The notes under the pieces: generated by a model
Seen by the model: only the letters and a program-made list of their open reading frames with translations
Told to the model about the DNA's origin: nothing
Database searches by the model: none
Assembly (NCBI RefSeq): GCF_000714815.1
Contig: NZ_JMIH01000018.1
Span: 1 to 64,000 of the forward strand
Source of the DNA: Anditalea andensis
Lineage (GTDB): Bacteria; Bacteroidota; Bacteroidia; Cytophagales; Cyclobacteriaceae
DNA: 64,000 nucleotides
Reading direction: 5' to 3'
Position numbers and translations under genes: made by a program
Shown: one piece after another, positions 19,195-28,386 of the stretch
Layout: the number at the start of each line of letters is the position of its first letter
How positions within the stretch are numbered: position 1 is the first letter of the stretch

Positions 19195-19833
19195 TCAATA
19201 AAAGGCCGTAACATTTCCATCTGTTCGGACAATCCGATTGGTGATATGAATCAGTCCGTCATTGGTTTCTACATCATGTCGCATAATCTGCGCCCCTCCC
19301 ACTATAATCGCATCGGGCATGGCTCCAGCTCCTACTTCACCAGCAGTCTGTATTTCGATATCATCTCCATCTGCACTTTCTAGCACATGGTTGCTCTGAA
19401 ATTCACTTGCATATATTTTTCTTGGTACCATATGGGCCTGAATGACCCTGATCAGATCCCCTCTGTTTTTATCATCAAGTAATCGATCATATTCTGCTTT
19501 TCTCATCTGTTTAAATGCCTCATTGGTAGGAGCAAAAATGGTGATCTCCTCTTGGGCTTTTACTGATTTTTCAAGACCGGATTTTTCTAACAATTCTATA
19601 AAGGTGGAAAAATTGTCATCTTGCTTTAACAAATCTAACGCGCTGTGGTTTTCGGTATCCGTTACATCCTTAAATATATCCTGATAATCCATCTGAGTAT
19701 CAATAGTAGCGGCTGGGCGATCTGCGGACTGTGTCTGCATCCCTCCTTGAGCATGAACTTCACCGGTAGCACCGATCATCAGTATCACCAAGGATACCGT
19801 TCCTATTTTTAATTTGTTATTAATAAGTTTCAT
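19195..19833 (-). CDS. secreted fasciclin (FAS1) domain protein
   Basis: The 212-residue protein has a signal peptide (MKLINNKLKIGTVSLVILM..., cleavage near VHAQ) and one FAS1 domain from about residue 60 to the C-terminus. It shows the conserved ITIFAPTNEAF, VIQAHMVPRKIY and DGLIHITNRIV blocks. FAS1 domains act in cell-surface or matrix adhesion, and single-domain secreted forms are common in bacteria. An acidic linker precedes the domain. It is divergent from the two-component kinase gene, with a 325-base spacer between them. Confidence 0.88.
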   Translation of the reverse strand: MKLINNKLKIGTVSLVILMIGATGEVHAQGGMQTQSADRPAATIDTQMDYQDIFKDVTDTENHSALDLLKQDDNFSTFIELLEKSGLEKSVKAQEEITIFAPTNEAFKQMRKAEYDRLLDDKNRGDLIRVIQAHMVPRKIYASEFQSNHVLESADGDDIEIQTAGEVGAGAMPDAIIVGGAQIMRHDVETNDGLIHITNRIVRTDGNVTAFY

Positions 19834-20158
19834 AATGATAATATTATAAGGTTATTGAAAACTAATTTTATTATTTAATAACATAATGTGTTCCAAACTA
19901 TACTACAATTAATAATTATAAGTATTTATTAAAAATATATAAGTTTAAAATTTAAAAAAACCAATTTCATAAGCACTGAACGTAGATATTCGCCATTTGA
20001 AGAATTCAGATCATTAAAATGTAATATTAGATATTGAATAATCCCTTTCAGCAAATGTACTTACCAGGCTAAAAAAAAAACACCCCGCAATAAAGGTAAC
20101 AAAAAAACATATTGTGATAAACCACAATTATTTATATATTGATCACAAATTCACGTCA
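19834..20158. other. divergent intergenic region
   Basis: This AT-rich spacer separates the leftward fasciclin gene from the rightward kinase gene and should contain both promoters. I see poly-A tracts, including one near 20070-20080, but no dyad or consensus promoter I can defend. Confidence 0.4.
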
Positions 20159-22069
20159 ATGAGAGAATTTATTTTTCCATTTATACTTTTGACAGTTGTT
20201 ATCTTTTCTTTTCCCTGTAAGATAGCCATAGCTCAGGATGTCCTTTCTATTACAGACCGTCCAAAGTATCCGGTTAGAAGTTTTCTCCAAGTTTATGAAG
20301 CTAAATCTTCCGAAGGTATAGCAGAAATCTTCCATAAATATGAAACGGGGCAATTTAGAAACCTCAACACAACAAGAACATTCAATATAGGAGCTACCTC
20401 CAGTATCTGGTGGTTTGCGCTTCCCCTCAAAAATCTACAGGAAACCCATAACCATGTAATCTTCATCCTAGCCACTCAAAATGCCTACCTTATAACCCTA
20501 TATAACGAAGTGGAGGGAAATTTATCTGCTACTGATTATACAGGGTATTCCATACCTCTTTCAGAAAAAAAACTAAACACAAGGCTTTTTTCTTTTGAAC
20601 TCTTACTGGAGCCGAAGGAAGAAAAAGTCTATTTTGTAAGCGTGGATACAAAGGGGGGAAATCTTTACTTACCATTTTATATGGATGCACCTCATCATTA
20701 TTGGGCTTACGAAACAAAAAGGGCTACGCATTATGGCATTTTTAGCGGAATATTTATCCTAGCTTTAATGATATCTTTTGTACTGTGGTTTAAAACCAGA
20801 GAGCCTATATATGGATACTATGCCGCTTATATCGTTCTGAGCTTCTTTTTGATACTTGAGGAAGATGGATATGCATTTTGGTGGATATATGGGGACCATG
20901 TTCCACTTTTATCGATGATCCTAACGACTTTTAGCGGTACTCTTGGAATGGTATTCATGCTACAGATAATGTTGGCATTTCACGGATTTTCGCGGAAAAA
21001 CTATATCATATATACATTTGCAAGGGTTTCTCAGGTCATCCTTCTCATTTTGGCTTTAGCAAACCTGCTTTATCTACTGGTCCCTTATCCCAATGAAATG
21101 AGGAGTATTGTCTACAATATCAGCTTCATCGGTATTATAATAGGTTCCTTTACAGCGCTGGGGGGTAGTATTTTTAAATTGCTCCAAGGCTTTAAACCAG
21201 CAAAACTTTACCTGCTGGCCATAAGTGTAATGATACCAGGGCTGCTCAATTATAGTTTAAATACATTGGGTATCACCAATTTTAATATGCTATACCCCAA
21301 TGGGATAGTAGTGGGCATTACACTGGAAATTATCATTTTGATTTTTGCACTGGCCTATCGGTACCAGGATATCAAAAAAGAAAAGGACACTTTATTAGAA
21401 ACCTTGAACCAGGAAAGAAAGGCGGCAGCTGACCAGATTCTGCAAACATTGGAAAATGAACGGGAAAGGTTAGCCAAAGACCTACATGATGATCTGGGAG
21501 GTCTCTTGGCACTTATCAAAATGCAACTGAGTCATTTAACCCAAATATCCCCTCCGCCTCCTTTGCTGACAGACACACTTTCGCTAGCCAGCAAAGCCTG
21601 CAATGACCTAAGAGCCATCTCCCATGACCTCATAGTAGAAAGTCAGGAATCCCGTGATTTACCTGCTATGATCAATGAAATCATCCGCTTCTATGAAGAT
21701 AACCATTCCCTGAAATTTTATACTTATTATAAAGATATACCTGAACTGGAACTCAATGTCAAAATCACCATTTTCAGAATGATTAAAGAACTGATGCTGA
21801 ATGTAATCAAGCATGCCGAGGCAACAGTATGTAATATTCAGCTGATTTATGATAAAAACATACTGAGAATCATGGTAGAGGACAATGGTGTAGGTTTTGA
21901 TAAATCGCAAACCGCCCACCCGTCAAATGAAGGCATCGGGCTGAGCAATATTAAATCAAGAGTAGATTTCCTTCAAGCAGCAATGCACATAGAAAGTAAC
22001 TTCACGGGTACTACCTTTATTTTTGAAATACCTTTTTCCATCAATGTCAGCCCATCGGTTTTAAAATGA
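20159..22069 (+). CDS. 7TMR-DISM sensor histidine kinase
   Basis: The protein is a membrane sensor kinase of 636 residues. A signal peptide (MREFIFPFILLTVVIFSF) leads to a periplasmic 7TMR-DISMED2-like beta-domain, then seven hydrophobic helices (about 180-385) and a coiled linker. The HisKA_3 helix with ERLAKDLHDDLGG carries the phosphorylated His, and the HATPase domain shows VEDNGVGFD and GIGLSNIKSR. It probably senses a carbohydrate or surface signal (family knowledge). An ATG 45 bases upstream is open, but the chosen start puts the signal peptide at the N-terminus. It overlaps the response-regulator gene by four bases (ATGA). Confidence 0.9.
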   Translation: MREFIFPFILLTVVIFSFPCKIAIAQDVLSITDRPKYPVRSFLQVYEAKSSEGIAEIFHKYETGQFRNLNTTRTFNIGATSSIWWFALPLKNLQETHNHVIFILATQNAYLITLYNEVEGNLSATDYTGYSIPLSEKKLNTRLFSFELLLEPKEEKVYFVSVDTKGGNLYLPFYMDAPHHYWAYETKRATHYGIFSGIFILALMISFVLWFKTREPIYGYYAAYIVLSFFLILEEDGYAFWWIYGDHVPLLSMILTTFSGTLGMVFMLQIMLAFHGFSRKNYIIYTFARVSQVILLILALANLLYLLVPYPNEMRSIVYNISFIGIIIGSFTALGGSIFKLLQGFKPAKLYLLAISVMIPGLLNYSLNTLGITNFNMLYPNGIVVGITLEIIILIFALAYRYQDIKKEKDTLLETLNQERKAAADQILQTLENERERLAKDLHDDLGGLLALIKMQLSHLTQISPPPPLLTDTLSLASKACNDLRAISHDLIVESQESRDLPAMINEIIRFYEDNHSLKFYTYYKDIPELELNVKITIFRMIKELMLNVIKHAEATVCNIQLIYDKNILRIMVEDNGVGFDKSQTAHPSNEGIGLSNIKSRVDFLQAAMHIESNFTGTTFIFEIPFSINVSPSVLK

Positions 22070-22698
22070 ACCTCAATACCATTCATATAGCCATAGTAGA
22101 TGATCATGAACTTTTTAGCTTGGGCATGAAAGCGCTTATTGCTGGGTTTATCCCCCCACAGCACATATCAGTAATGCATGATGGTAAGGAGTTGATTAAA
22201 GCTATTGCATCTGGAACCCCTATGGACCTAGTATTATTGGACCTCCAAATGCCGGATATAGACGGGAAAGCAGTCATTCGCCACCTGCAAAACACTGGCA
22301 GCGTTATAAAAGTCATCGTGATCTCTATGCATAATGACAGGTATGTCATCGAGGAATGTAAAGAAATGGGAGCTGATGGCTATATAAAAAAAGACTCCAC
22401 TACCATGATCTTAGAAGAAGGAATAACACAGGTACTCGAGGGCAAAAAATACTTCCCTGCTTTATCCTGCAAACCTGATGATTCTCCAGTTTCAGATATT
22501 ATAAAAACATACGGACTGACAAAAAGAGAAATCGAGATCATCAAAATGGTCAAAAACAATTACAGTTCCCATAGAATAGCCGATATCCTGCACATCAGCT
22601 ACCAGACCGTAAAAACACACCGTAAAAATATTAACCAAAAACTGAACATTACCAATGTGGTTGCTTTAATAGAATTTGCACATAAATATAAACTGTAA
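22066..22698 (+). CDS. LuxR/NarL-type response regulator
   Basis: The 210-residue regulator has a receiver domain (about 6-125) with the acidic pocket VDDHE, phosphoacceptor Asp59 in LVLLDLQMPDIDG and the conserved Lys in GADGYIKKDS. A LuxR helix-turn-helix (about 145-205) follows, with LTKREIEIIKMVKNN and ISYQTVKTHRKNINQKL. It is translationally coupled to the 7TMR-DISM kinase and is its obvious partner. The target genes cannot be read from context; the fasciclin gene lies divergently upstream of the pair. Confidence 0.94.
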   Translation: MNLNTIHIAIVDDHELFSLGMKALIAGFIPPQHISVMHDGKELIKAIASGTPMDLVLLDLQMPDIDGKAVIRHLQNTGSVIKVIVISMHNDRYVIEECKEMGADGYIKKDSTTMILEEGITQVLEGKKYFPALSCKPDDSPVSDIIKTYGLTKREIEIIKMVKNNYSSHRIADILHISYQTVKTHRKNINQKLNITNVVALIEFAHKYKL

Positions 22699-22891
22699 AT
22701 CTAAAAATCCTGCCTGTATGCTACTTCTTCAATAGGCTAATGGTATGAAATTGATTAAAATCTATTACCTCATAACCTTGATTGATTTATATCTACCTAT
22801 ACAGTTTTTTGATTTGTCTTTTCTCCAACAAGTAAGCTGGCAGGCATGAAGTTCATTATCTATCCTAACACCAAACTTTTAGGATTACCGG
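22699..22891. other. spacer after the response regulator
   Basis: About 190 bases contain no clear terminator or gene; they form the left part of an 850-base low-coding region that runs to 23552. Confidence 0.4.
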
Positions 22892-23068
22892 CTAATTATT
22901 AGAAGTTTCCACTATTTCTAAGGCTTTTATGGCTTTTTCCCAACCTCTTTGATAACTGCTCGCTACTCCTATAAAATTCTGAAAGTCAAATTTCCACATC
23001 ATTATATTCATATTCTGTAAATCATTAAAATTATGGTCTGTCCAGACTGCCATCAGACTGGTGTTCAT
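22892..23068 (-). CDS. possible 58-residue protein or gene remnant
   Basis: An uninterrupted reverse-strand frame encodes 58 residues beginning MNTSLMAVWTDHNF and ending ALEIVETSNN. The composition (several Trp, Phe, Lys and Glu, few rare residues) looks more protein-like than the chance frames around it, but I recognise no family and see no strong ribosome site. It could be the tail of a decayed gene. It lies in the spacer just left of the composite repeat. Confidence 0.3.
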   Translation of the reverse strand: MNTSLMAVWTDHNFNDLQNMNIMMWKFDFQNFIGVASSYQRGWEKAIKALEIVETSNN

Positions 23069-23132
23069 CACATGATTGCCACATTACCTGATGGCTATAG
23101 GGCAGATCTATAGGGAGACCTTCATCATCCTA

Positions 23133-23282
23133 CTTTTCATCTGTTTATATGTTATTTTTTAAAGGTCATATGTTGTCCCGTACCGGCTGTCGGGATAGCC
23201 TGTCCCGAATTTATTCGGGAGAATCTCGCAGGATATATAATCACCCCAGTATGTGAGCTTTTGCTCATGCTCGATTTCATAG
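23133..23282. repeat. composite interspersed repeat, copy A
   Basis: The copy starts with CATCTGTTTATATG and a GGTCATATG block, then carries a palindromic insert. The insert has a CCCG..CGGG hairpin and the near-perfect TCCCGAAT-TT-ATTCGGGA at 23203-23220. It continues with GAATCTC, TATAATC and a hairpin TGAGC-TTTT-GCTCA, and ends CATGCTCGATTTCAT. The same blocks in the same order recur at 61515-61735. In that locus one hairpin reads TGAGG-TTTT-CCTCA, a compensatory change that supports a conserved RNA or DNA stem. Confidence 0.8.
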
Positions 23283-23552
23283 CATTATATATGTATTTTA
23301 TCTTCCCACTTTGTAAAACTATAAATAAAATTGTTTGCATGCTTCTTAAGAAATATTAATTGGAGTTAATAAATCCAAAACAGGAAACTTTACCCATTAC
23401 GTATTTCTGTAAGTAAATGTCTTATCAAAATTATAATTAAAACATCACTTACTCATAAATAATGCATTTTCAGTATAATCATTTCACGTGGTCATGAACT
23501 TTCATTTACCTAAGGTGGGTAGTCAAAATCAGGGCATTCTACTCTATAAAGC
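23283..23552. other. intergenic region right of the repeat
   Basis: About 270 AT-rich bases lie between the repeat and the OhrR-like gene end. No supported feature was found, and no strong terminator for the leftward pair is evident. Confidence 0.4.
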
Positions 23553-24032
23553 CTATATGTTATCTTGCTTGGTATCATTTGGTATTTTGGCGTTTAGGGC
23601 ATCTACTAACTTTAATAATGTATGCTGGAAAATTCTTATTTCTTCTGCTGTCATAGTACTGCCGGAAATGTCCCCTAAAATCTTGTCTGGAATAGACACT
23701 GCCTTCTCTTTAAGTATCTCCCCCTTTGGATATAAACTCACCACCACACTCCTTTCATCTAAACTGGAGCGTTTTCTCGAAAGAAGTCCTTTTTGTTCTA
23801 AACGCTTCAGTAAAGGAGTCAAAGTATTAGACTCTAACAAAAGTCGTTCTCCTATCCTATTTACAGTCTGATGATCCTCTTTCCATAATACCATCATCAC
23901 CAAATATTGAGGGTAAGTTAGATCCAGTTCTTTTAGATACGGGCCATAAACTTTGGTAGTCAGACGAGAGGCTGCGTATAAAGGAAAGCAAATTTGATTC
24001 TCTAAATATAGTTTTTTAAAATGCTGGTTCAT
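23553..24032 (-). CDS. MarR-family regulator, OhrR-like
   Basis: The 159-residue winged-helix protein resembles peroxide-sensing OhrR. It begins with an N-terminal ENQICFPLYAASR segment holding Cys15, the position of the reactive Cys of OhrR, followed by helices and the wing TPLLKRLEQKGLLSRKRSSLDERSVVVSL. OhrR normally represses ohr, an organic-hydroperoxide reductase; here the partner is a DoxX-type membrane protein 30 bases upstream in the same direction. A palindrome ahead of that gene is the likely operator for both. The absence of ohr is from this window only. Confidence 0.85.
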   Translation of the reverse strand: MNQHFKKLYLENQICFPLYAASRLTTKVYGPYLKELDLTYPQYLVMMVLWKEDHQTVNRIGERLLLESNTLTPLLKRLEQKGLLSRKRSSLDERSVVVSLYPKGEILKEKAVSIPDKILGDISGSTMTAEEIRIFQHTLLKLVDALNAKIPNDTKQDNI

Positions 24033-24062
24033 ATCACTTAGAAATTTGGACCGACTGTATTA

Positions 24063-24497
24063 TTATTCAGTTAATTTCGACTTTCGGGTAAGTAGATGCG
24101 TTAGTGCTCCCGTAGACCACAGCGCCCACAGAATCAATACAGGTTGAAAGAACAGCCTGATAAGTCTTTTATTATCGGTGTCCAGACCAAAACCGTCTAT
24201 GGAATTGGTATATTGGGAAATGTTACCAGGAAATATAAGTATATAAAAAATGGCAAGCACAATTCCTACTTTTACCCTATATAGGTATAAAAATATCAAA
24301 GATAGCCCCAAAATAATTTCCACTATTCCCGAAGCTACTACCACCAAGTCCTGAAATCCAGGGTCACTTGGAAGCCATCGAGGCACCTGTGCCTGAAACT
24401 CTTCCCGCTGAAAAGTCAAATGGCCCAGACCTGCCAAAGTCATAAAGCTTCCCAATACTATCCTTGCTGTTTTTTGAATCCAGGTCCTTCCCATCAT
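24063..24497 (-). CDS. DoxX-family membrane protein
   Basis: The 144-residue protein has four hydrophobic helices: ARIVLGSFMTLAGLGHLTF, LVVVASGIVEIILGLSLIF, VGIVLAIFYILIFPGN and LFFQPVLILWALWS. This is the DoxX/DoxD-like pattern of small quinone- or thiol-linked membrane proteins found in oxidative-stress and thiosulfate systems. Two consecutive Met codons open the frame, so the true start may be three bases in. It precedes the OhrR-like regulator in one probable operon, which suggests that its expression is induced by organic peroxides or electrophiles (inference). Confidence 0.82.
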   Translation of the reverse strand: MMGRTWIQKTARIVLGSFMTLAGLGHLTFQREEFQAQVPRWLPSDPGFQDLVVVASGIVEIILGLSLIFLYLYRVKVGIVLAIFYILIFPGNISQYTNSIDGFGLDTDNKRLIRLFFQPVLILWALWSTGALTHLLTRKSKLTE

Positions 24498-24531
24498 TAA
24501 ATCGCTTATGTTTATATCGTGTACGATTTAA
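24497..24531. promoter_or_regulatory. palindromic operator candidate of the DoxX-OhrR pair
   Basis: ATCGT-GT-ACGAT at 24516-24527 is a symmetric MarR-type dyad. It is embedded in a wider inverted repeat, TTAAATCG at 24497-24504 and CGATTTAA at 24524-24531. The dyad lies about 20 bases upstream of the DoxX start, a fitting place for repression by the encoded OhrR-like protein. The binding itself is inference. Confidence 0.6.
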
Positions 24532-24604
24532 TATGGGAAAAGTTTGATGATTTCCCTAAAATTAAAGTTTATAGATATAATATTACCATTAGGCCAAGCT
24601 AGCC

Positions 24605-27600
24605 TTAAGGCTCCCGAGTCCTGCTCTCCCCATTGAACTTGGTGATTTTTATATTTTGGCAATTTTCGGGTATCGTCAATGTACGGGTAGACTGGGAAAG
24701 GTATCCTGATCCATAAGGTGTTTCAAGGGTCTTTGTCATTCCGTTTTTTAGAAAAAAGGAGATCCTAAAATCATCTTTTTCTAATGGCAGGAAATTTTTA
24801 ACTGCCTTTTCTCCTACTTCCTTAAATATCTGTAGCGGGCCTTGATGTGATTGTACAGCTAATAAGGTCTGACCCTTTACAGTGGAAAGGCCAGCCAAAC
24901 TTCTTCCTTCTCCTGATACCAAAAAACCGCTATCTGTGACTTTTATCGTTTCATTAGTTCTACCGTCCATGACGGTTCCCAGTGAAGCATCATATCTTCC
25001 TGAAACTGTTTCATTTCCGTAAAAATTGCCAACAGTAAAGACAAGGTCACTATATTGATCCATATAAATACCATAAATTGGGGAAAATTGGGCTTCCATG
25101 GGCAAGGGTTTAATCTGAAAATTTCCTGAATCATCCATTTTCATAGCTACACTGGAAAACTCATGAACCCTTAATTCAAGGGCATTTCTTTTTTCCTCCT
25201 CAGTAAAAAAACTGTTAAAGTTTATTTTGGCAAATTCATTGTATTTGAGAAACCTGTTTCTCCAGGATGGGACCTGGCTGACCAGCATATTCCTACTGGC
25301 CACCGGATACATTCCATCCACCAGGTGGCCAAACATCACAGGATCTATACTCCCATTGCCATCAAAGTCATCGGCCAGCATGATAAGCGGATGCTCTTCA
25401 TCTGCCTGCCACCGGATATTTTTTCCAAAATTTCCCAGAATATATTCCGGTTTCCCATCTTGATCTATACCCACTGAATATATACTGTTCCACCAGCCTT
25501 CAGATAATTTAGGTCCTATCTGATCGGATACATCTTTGAAAGTTGTTTTGCCATTTATGCGTCCCTGTTTGAAAAACGTAATAGGCATCCACTCTCCTAC
25601 CACTATTAAATCCACTAAACCATCCTGATCAAAATCAGTCCATATAGCACCAGTTACCATTCCTATATTTTCTAAGTCTGGAATATATTGCCTGCTTACC
25701 TCTTCATATTTACCGTTGCGGTATTTTAATAAAGCCGATGAAAGGGGCTTGGGATATTCTCCAGGCATTATCCTGCCTCCTACAAACAATTCTATATTTC
25801 CATCCCCATCGATATCTGCTCCGGTAACAACGGAGCCACTGAAATTCGTCTCCGGTAGCCCTTCTTCTAAAAGACTGAAGTTCCCCTTGCCGTCATTGAC
25901 ATATAAGCGGTCCTGATAGTGAGGGGATCCCTGTGCATATCTGCTCCCACCACTGACCACATATAGGTCCAAATCCCCATCATGGTCAATATCCACTAAA
26001 AGGCAGCCCATATCATCTGCATTATCATCAACGAATAGCTCCTTCTTGATAAAAAGTCCATCTTGAGTCTGTAAAAATAAAGTTCTTGGAAAGCCAGCTG
26101 ATCCTCCAACGAACAAGTCATCCAGTCCGTCTCCATTGACATCTCCTACCGCCATGCCCGGACCATTTTCTGAATGCTTATGAGGCAATAATACCTGTCT
26201 ATTAAAATCTTTATAGGATCTATGTTGATGGGAATGTTGGATTCCCAGAGACTCAGCAATTTCAGCAAAAATTGGAGACATAGCTGTTTCCTCATTATAA
26301 TCTGACTCTATAGCATTAACATAGTCCACAGTGATTGGACGGTTGGGCTCAATACCTGTCAGTTCCTGCTGTCTGCCATCCGGCCAGGTTACTTTTAAAA
26401 ATAACTCAGCCGTATTGGGTCCCAGACCAAAATGAGCTGTAGGCTCTACGAAAGATTTATAACCTCGGGTAGGGTAATGTTCATAAAACTGTGTTTGGGT
26501 TTTCCCGTCCAGTTCAGATGTAAGTTCCAGTACTGCACCCAGGCCCATTGTATTGGTTTTTGGTCCTTTGATTTTTACTTTCAGATAGGAGTTCCCTTCA
26601 GGCTCCATTTCCATCAGCCTGTTTTTATAGAGAAATGCTTCTTCATTGAGGTTGTTTATGACCAGATCCAAATCTCCATCATTGTCCAGGTCGCTATATA
26701 CAGCTCCATTAGATATGGAAGCATGCACAAAGCCCCAATCTATACTTTGATCTGAAAAGGTAAGGTCTTTATTGTTTTCATAAATATAGTTGGGTAACCT
26801 TACCTCTTTTAAAGCAGATAATCCTTTCAAGAGCAGTGCCCTTCGCTCTTCAACAGTGGTAAATGGGCCGAGGCTTTGTGTGAAATTAATATGATCCAGA
26901 TCGGTAACGTCCTTCCCATACCCATTACTAATAAAGAGATCCCGGTATCCATCATTATTGAAATCTGCCAACAAGGGAGCCCAGCTCCAATCGGTTTGGG
27001 CCACTCCTGATAGGAATCCAATTTCGCTGAATCTGCCATTCCCCCTATTCAGCTGCAGGGAGTTTCTGACATATTGTGGTTCATAGCCCCTATCCAGATT
27101 ACTCATATACAGGTCATAATTTTCAGTCGGCGAAAACATGGTTTTCTGTCTCAGGTTATCAGGAGGGAACATGTCCAGCGTGACTATATCGACCAAACCA
27201 TCATTATTGAAATCCGCCACATCCACACCCATGGCATTAAAGCTCTGATGCCGGATCATCTGGTCGATTTGATTGGTAAAAGTACCGTCTTGGTTGTTGA
27301 TGTAAAGTACATCATTGGTGATAAAATCATTGGCCACATAGATGTCAGGATAGCCATCTCTGTTAAAATCACTGATAGCCAGCCCCAGGCCATATCCCTC
27401 AATTAGAATTCCTGCTTCATGGGTGACTTGAGTAAATGTCCCGTCCCCATTGTTTCTATACAGCTTGTCATTACTTTTTCCTTTTCCGGTCACTTCTTTT
27501 TGTCTCGATGTATTGCGCTGGAAGGCTTCCAGTGCATTTGAGAGGATATAAAGATCCAAAAAACCGTCCCGATCAAAATCAAAAAATGCTGCCTGGGTAT

Positions 27601-28168
27601 TAAAGCCACGATCATCTATACCATATGCCGCTGCCATTTCCTTAAATACGGGGATTCCTTCAGAATTGATTCCTTGATTGACAAAAAGTAAATTGGGATC
27701 CGGGAAATTATCATCTTGATTGGAAACACTCACATAGATGTCCAGAAGGCCATCATGATTGATGTCAATTAATGTAACACCTTCTGCCCAGCTGTTTGTT
27801 TCTATATTGGCTATTGGGCTGATATCGGTAAACTTTAAATCACCATTGTTGATGAATAATCTACATGAAACCATATTACCGACAAAAAAAATATCAGGTA
27901 ATCCGTCGTTATTAAAATCCCCAATGGCTAAGCCACCCCCATTGTAGATATAATCAAAGTTTAAAATATTAAAATCTTCATTGATATCCAGCTGGTTATT
28001 AAAATTTAAGCCGGTTTGCATGTAAGGCAACAGTTCAAATAGTTTGGTCTCCTCTCTTGGATCTGAACAACTAATAAAAATTGTCGTAAAAAATAAAATA
28101 GTCAACAGCCTATCTACACATTTAATCGACTTCGGTAAGGGCAAATGTTGGAAGCTAATACACTTCAT
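24605..28168 (-). CDS. surface lipoprotein with FG-GAP/VCBS repeats and an ASPIC/UnbV domain
   Basis: The 1187-residue protein has a long N-terminus ending in a lipobox (FISC, then SDPRE) and two sets of FG-GAP beta-propeller repeats. These recur as short calcium-binding blocks such as DFNNDGLPDIFF, DINHDGLLDIYV, DFNRDGYPDIYV and DIDHDGDLDLYV. Between the sets, about residues 520-600, lies an ASPIC/UnbV domain (GLGAVLEL, YPTRGYKSFVEP, HFGLGP and VTWPDGRQQEL). Proteins of this type are often encoded after SusC/SusD in Bacteroidota and probably sit on the outer surface to bind ligand. A terminator-like hairpin separates it from susD. Confidence 0.88.
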   Translation of the reverse strand: MKCISFQHLPLPKSIKCVDRLLTILFFTTIFISCSDPREETKLFELLPYMQTGLNFNNQLDINEDFNILNFDYIYNGGGLAIGDFNNDGLPDIFFVGNMVSCRLFINNGDLKFTDISPIANIETNSWAEGVTLIDINHDGLLDIYVSVSNQDDNFPDPNLLFVNQGINSEGIPVFKEMAAAYGIDDRGFNTQAAFFDFDRDGFLDLYILSNALEAFQRNTSRQKEVTGKGKSNDKLYRNNGDGTFTQVTHEAGILIEGYGLGLAISDFNRDGYPDIYVANDFITNDVLYINNQDGTFTNQIDQMIRHQSFNAMGVDVADFNNDGLVDIVTLDMFPPDNLRQKTMFSPTENYDLYMSNLDRGYEPQYVRNSLQLNRGNGRFSEIGFLSGVAQTDWSWAPLLADFNNDGYRDLFISNGYGKDVTDLDHINFTQSLGPFTTVEERRALLLKGLSALKEVRLPNYIYENNKDLTFSDQSIDWGFVHASISNGAVYSDLDNDGDLDLVINNLNEEAFLYKNRLMEMEPEGNSYLKVKIKGPKTNTMGLGAVLELTSELDGKTQTQFYEHYPTRGYKSFVEPTAHFGLGPNTAELFLKVTWPDGRQQELTGIEPNRPITVDYVNAIESDYNEETAMSPIFAEIAESLGIQHSHQHRSYKDFNRQVLLPHKHSENGPGMAVGDVNGDGLDDLFVGGSAGFPRTLFLQTQDGLFIKKELFVDDNADDMGCLLVDIDHDGDLDLYVVSGGSRYAQGSPHYQDRLYVNDGKGNFSLLEEGLPETNFSGSVVTGADIDGDGNIELFVGGRIMPGEYPKPLSSALLKYRNGKYEEVSRQYIPDLENIGMVTGAIWTDFDQDGLVDLIVVGEWMPITFFKQGRINGKTTFKDVSDQIGPKLSEGWWNSIYSVGIDQDGKPEYILGNFGKNIRWQADEEHPLIMLADDFDGNGSIDPVMFGHLVDGMYPVASRNMLVSQVPSWRNRFLKYNEFAKINFNSFFTEEEKRNALELRVHEFSSVAMKMDDSGNFQIKPLPMEAQFSPIYGIYMDQYSDLVFTVGNFYGNETVSGRYDASLGTVMDGRTNETIKVTDSGFLVSGEGRSLAGLSTVKGQTLLAVQSHQGPLQIFKEVGEKAVKNFLPLEKDDFRISFFLKNGMTKTLETPYGSGYLSQSTRTLTIPENCQNIKITKFNGESRTREP

Positions 28169-28302
28169 AAATACTATTTTTTCTATTATGGGTTTATTTT
28201 GATATTACTAAAATTTATTGATCAATAAAGCGTTTATCCCTATTACTTACCAAAGGTTTATAATAAAGTATATTATTACTTCGAATCAATCTAGTCAAAA
28301 GA

Positions 28303-28333
28303 AAGAGGCCATCCAACATATGAACAGCCTCTC
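28303..28333 (-). terminator. possible terminator or attenuator after susD
   Basis: On the reverse strand GAGAGGC pairs with GCCTCTT around a 17-base loop, followed by TCTTTTG. It lies about 55 bases after the susD stop and before the FG-GAP gene, so it may lower expression of that gene relative to susCD. Confidence 0.5.
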
Positions 28334-28386
28334 ACTTAAAAAATTATAATTATTGTATTAACTTGATTTAGAGATAAATCAAGAAA

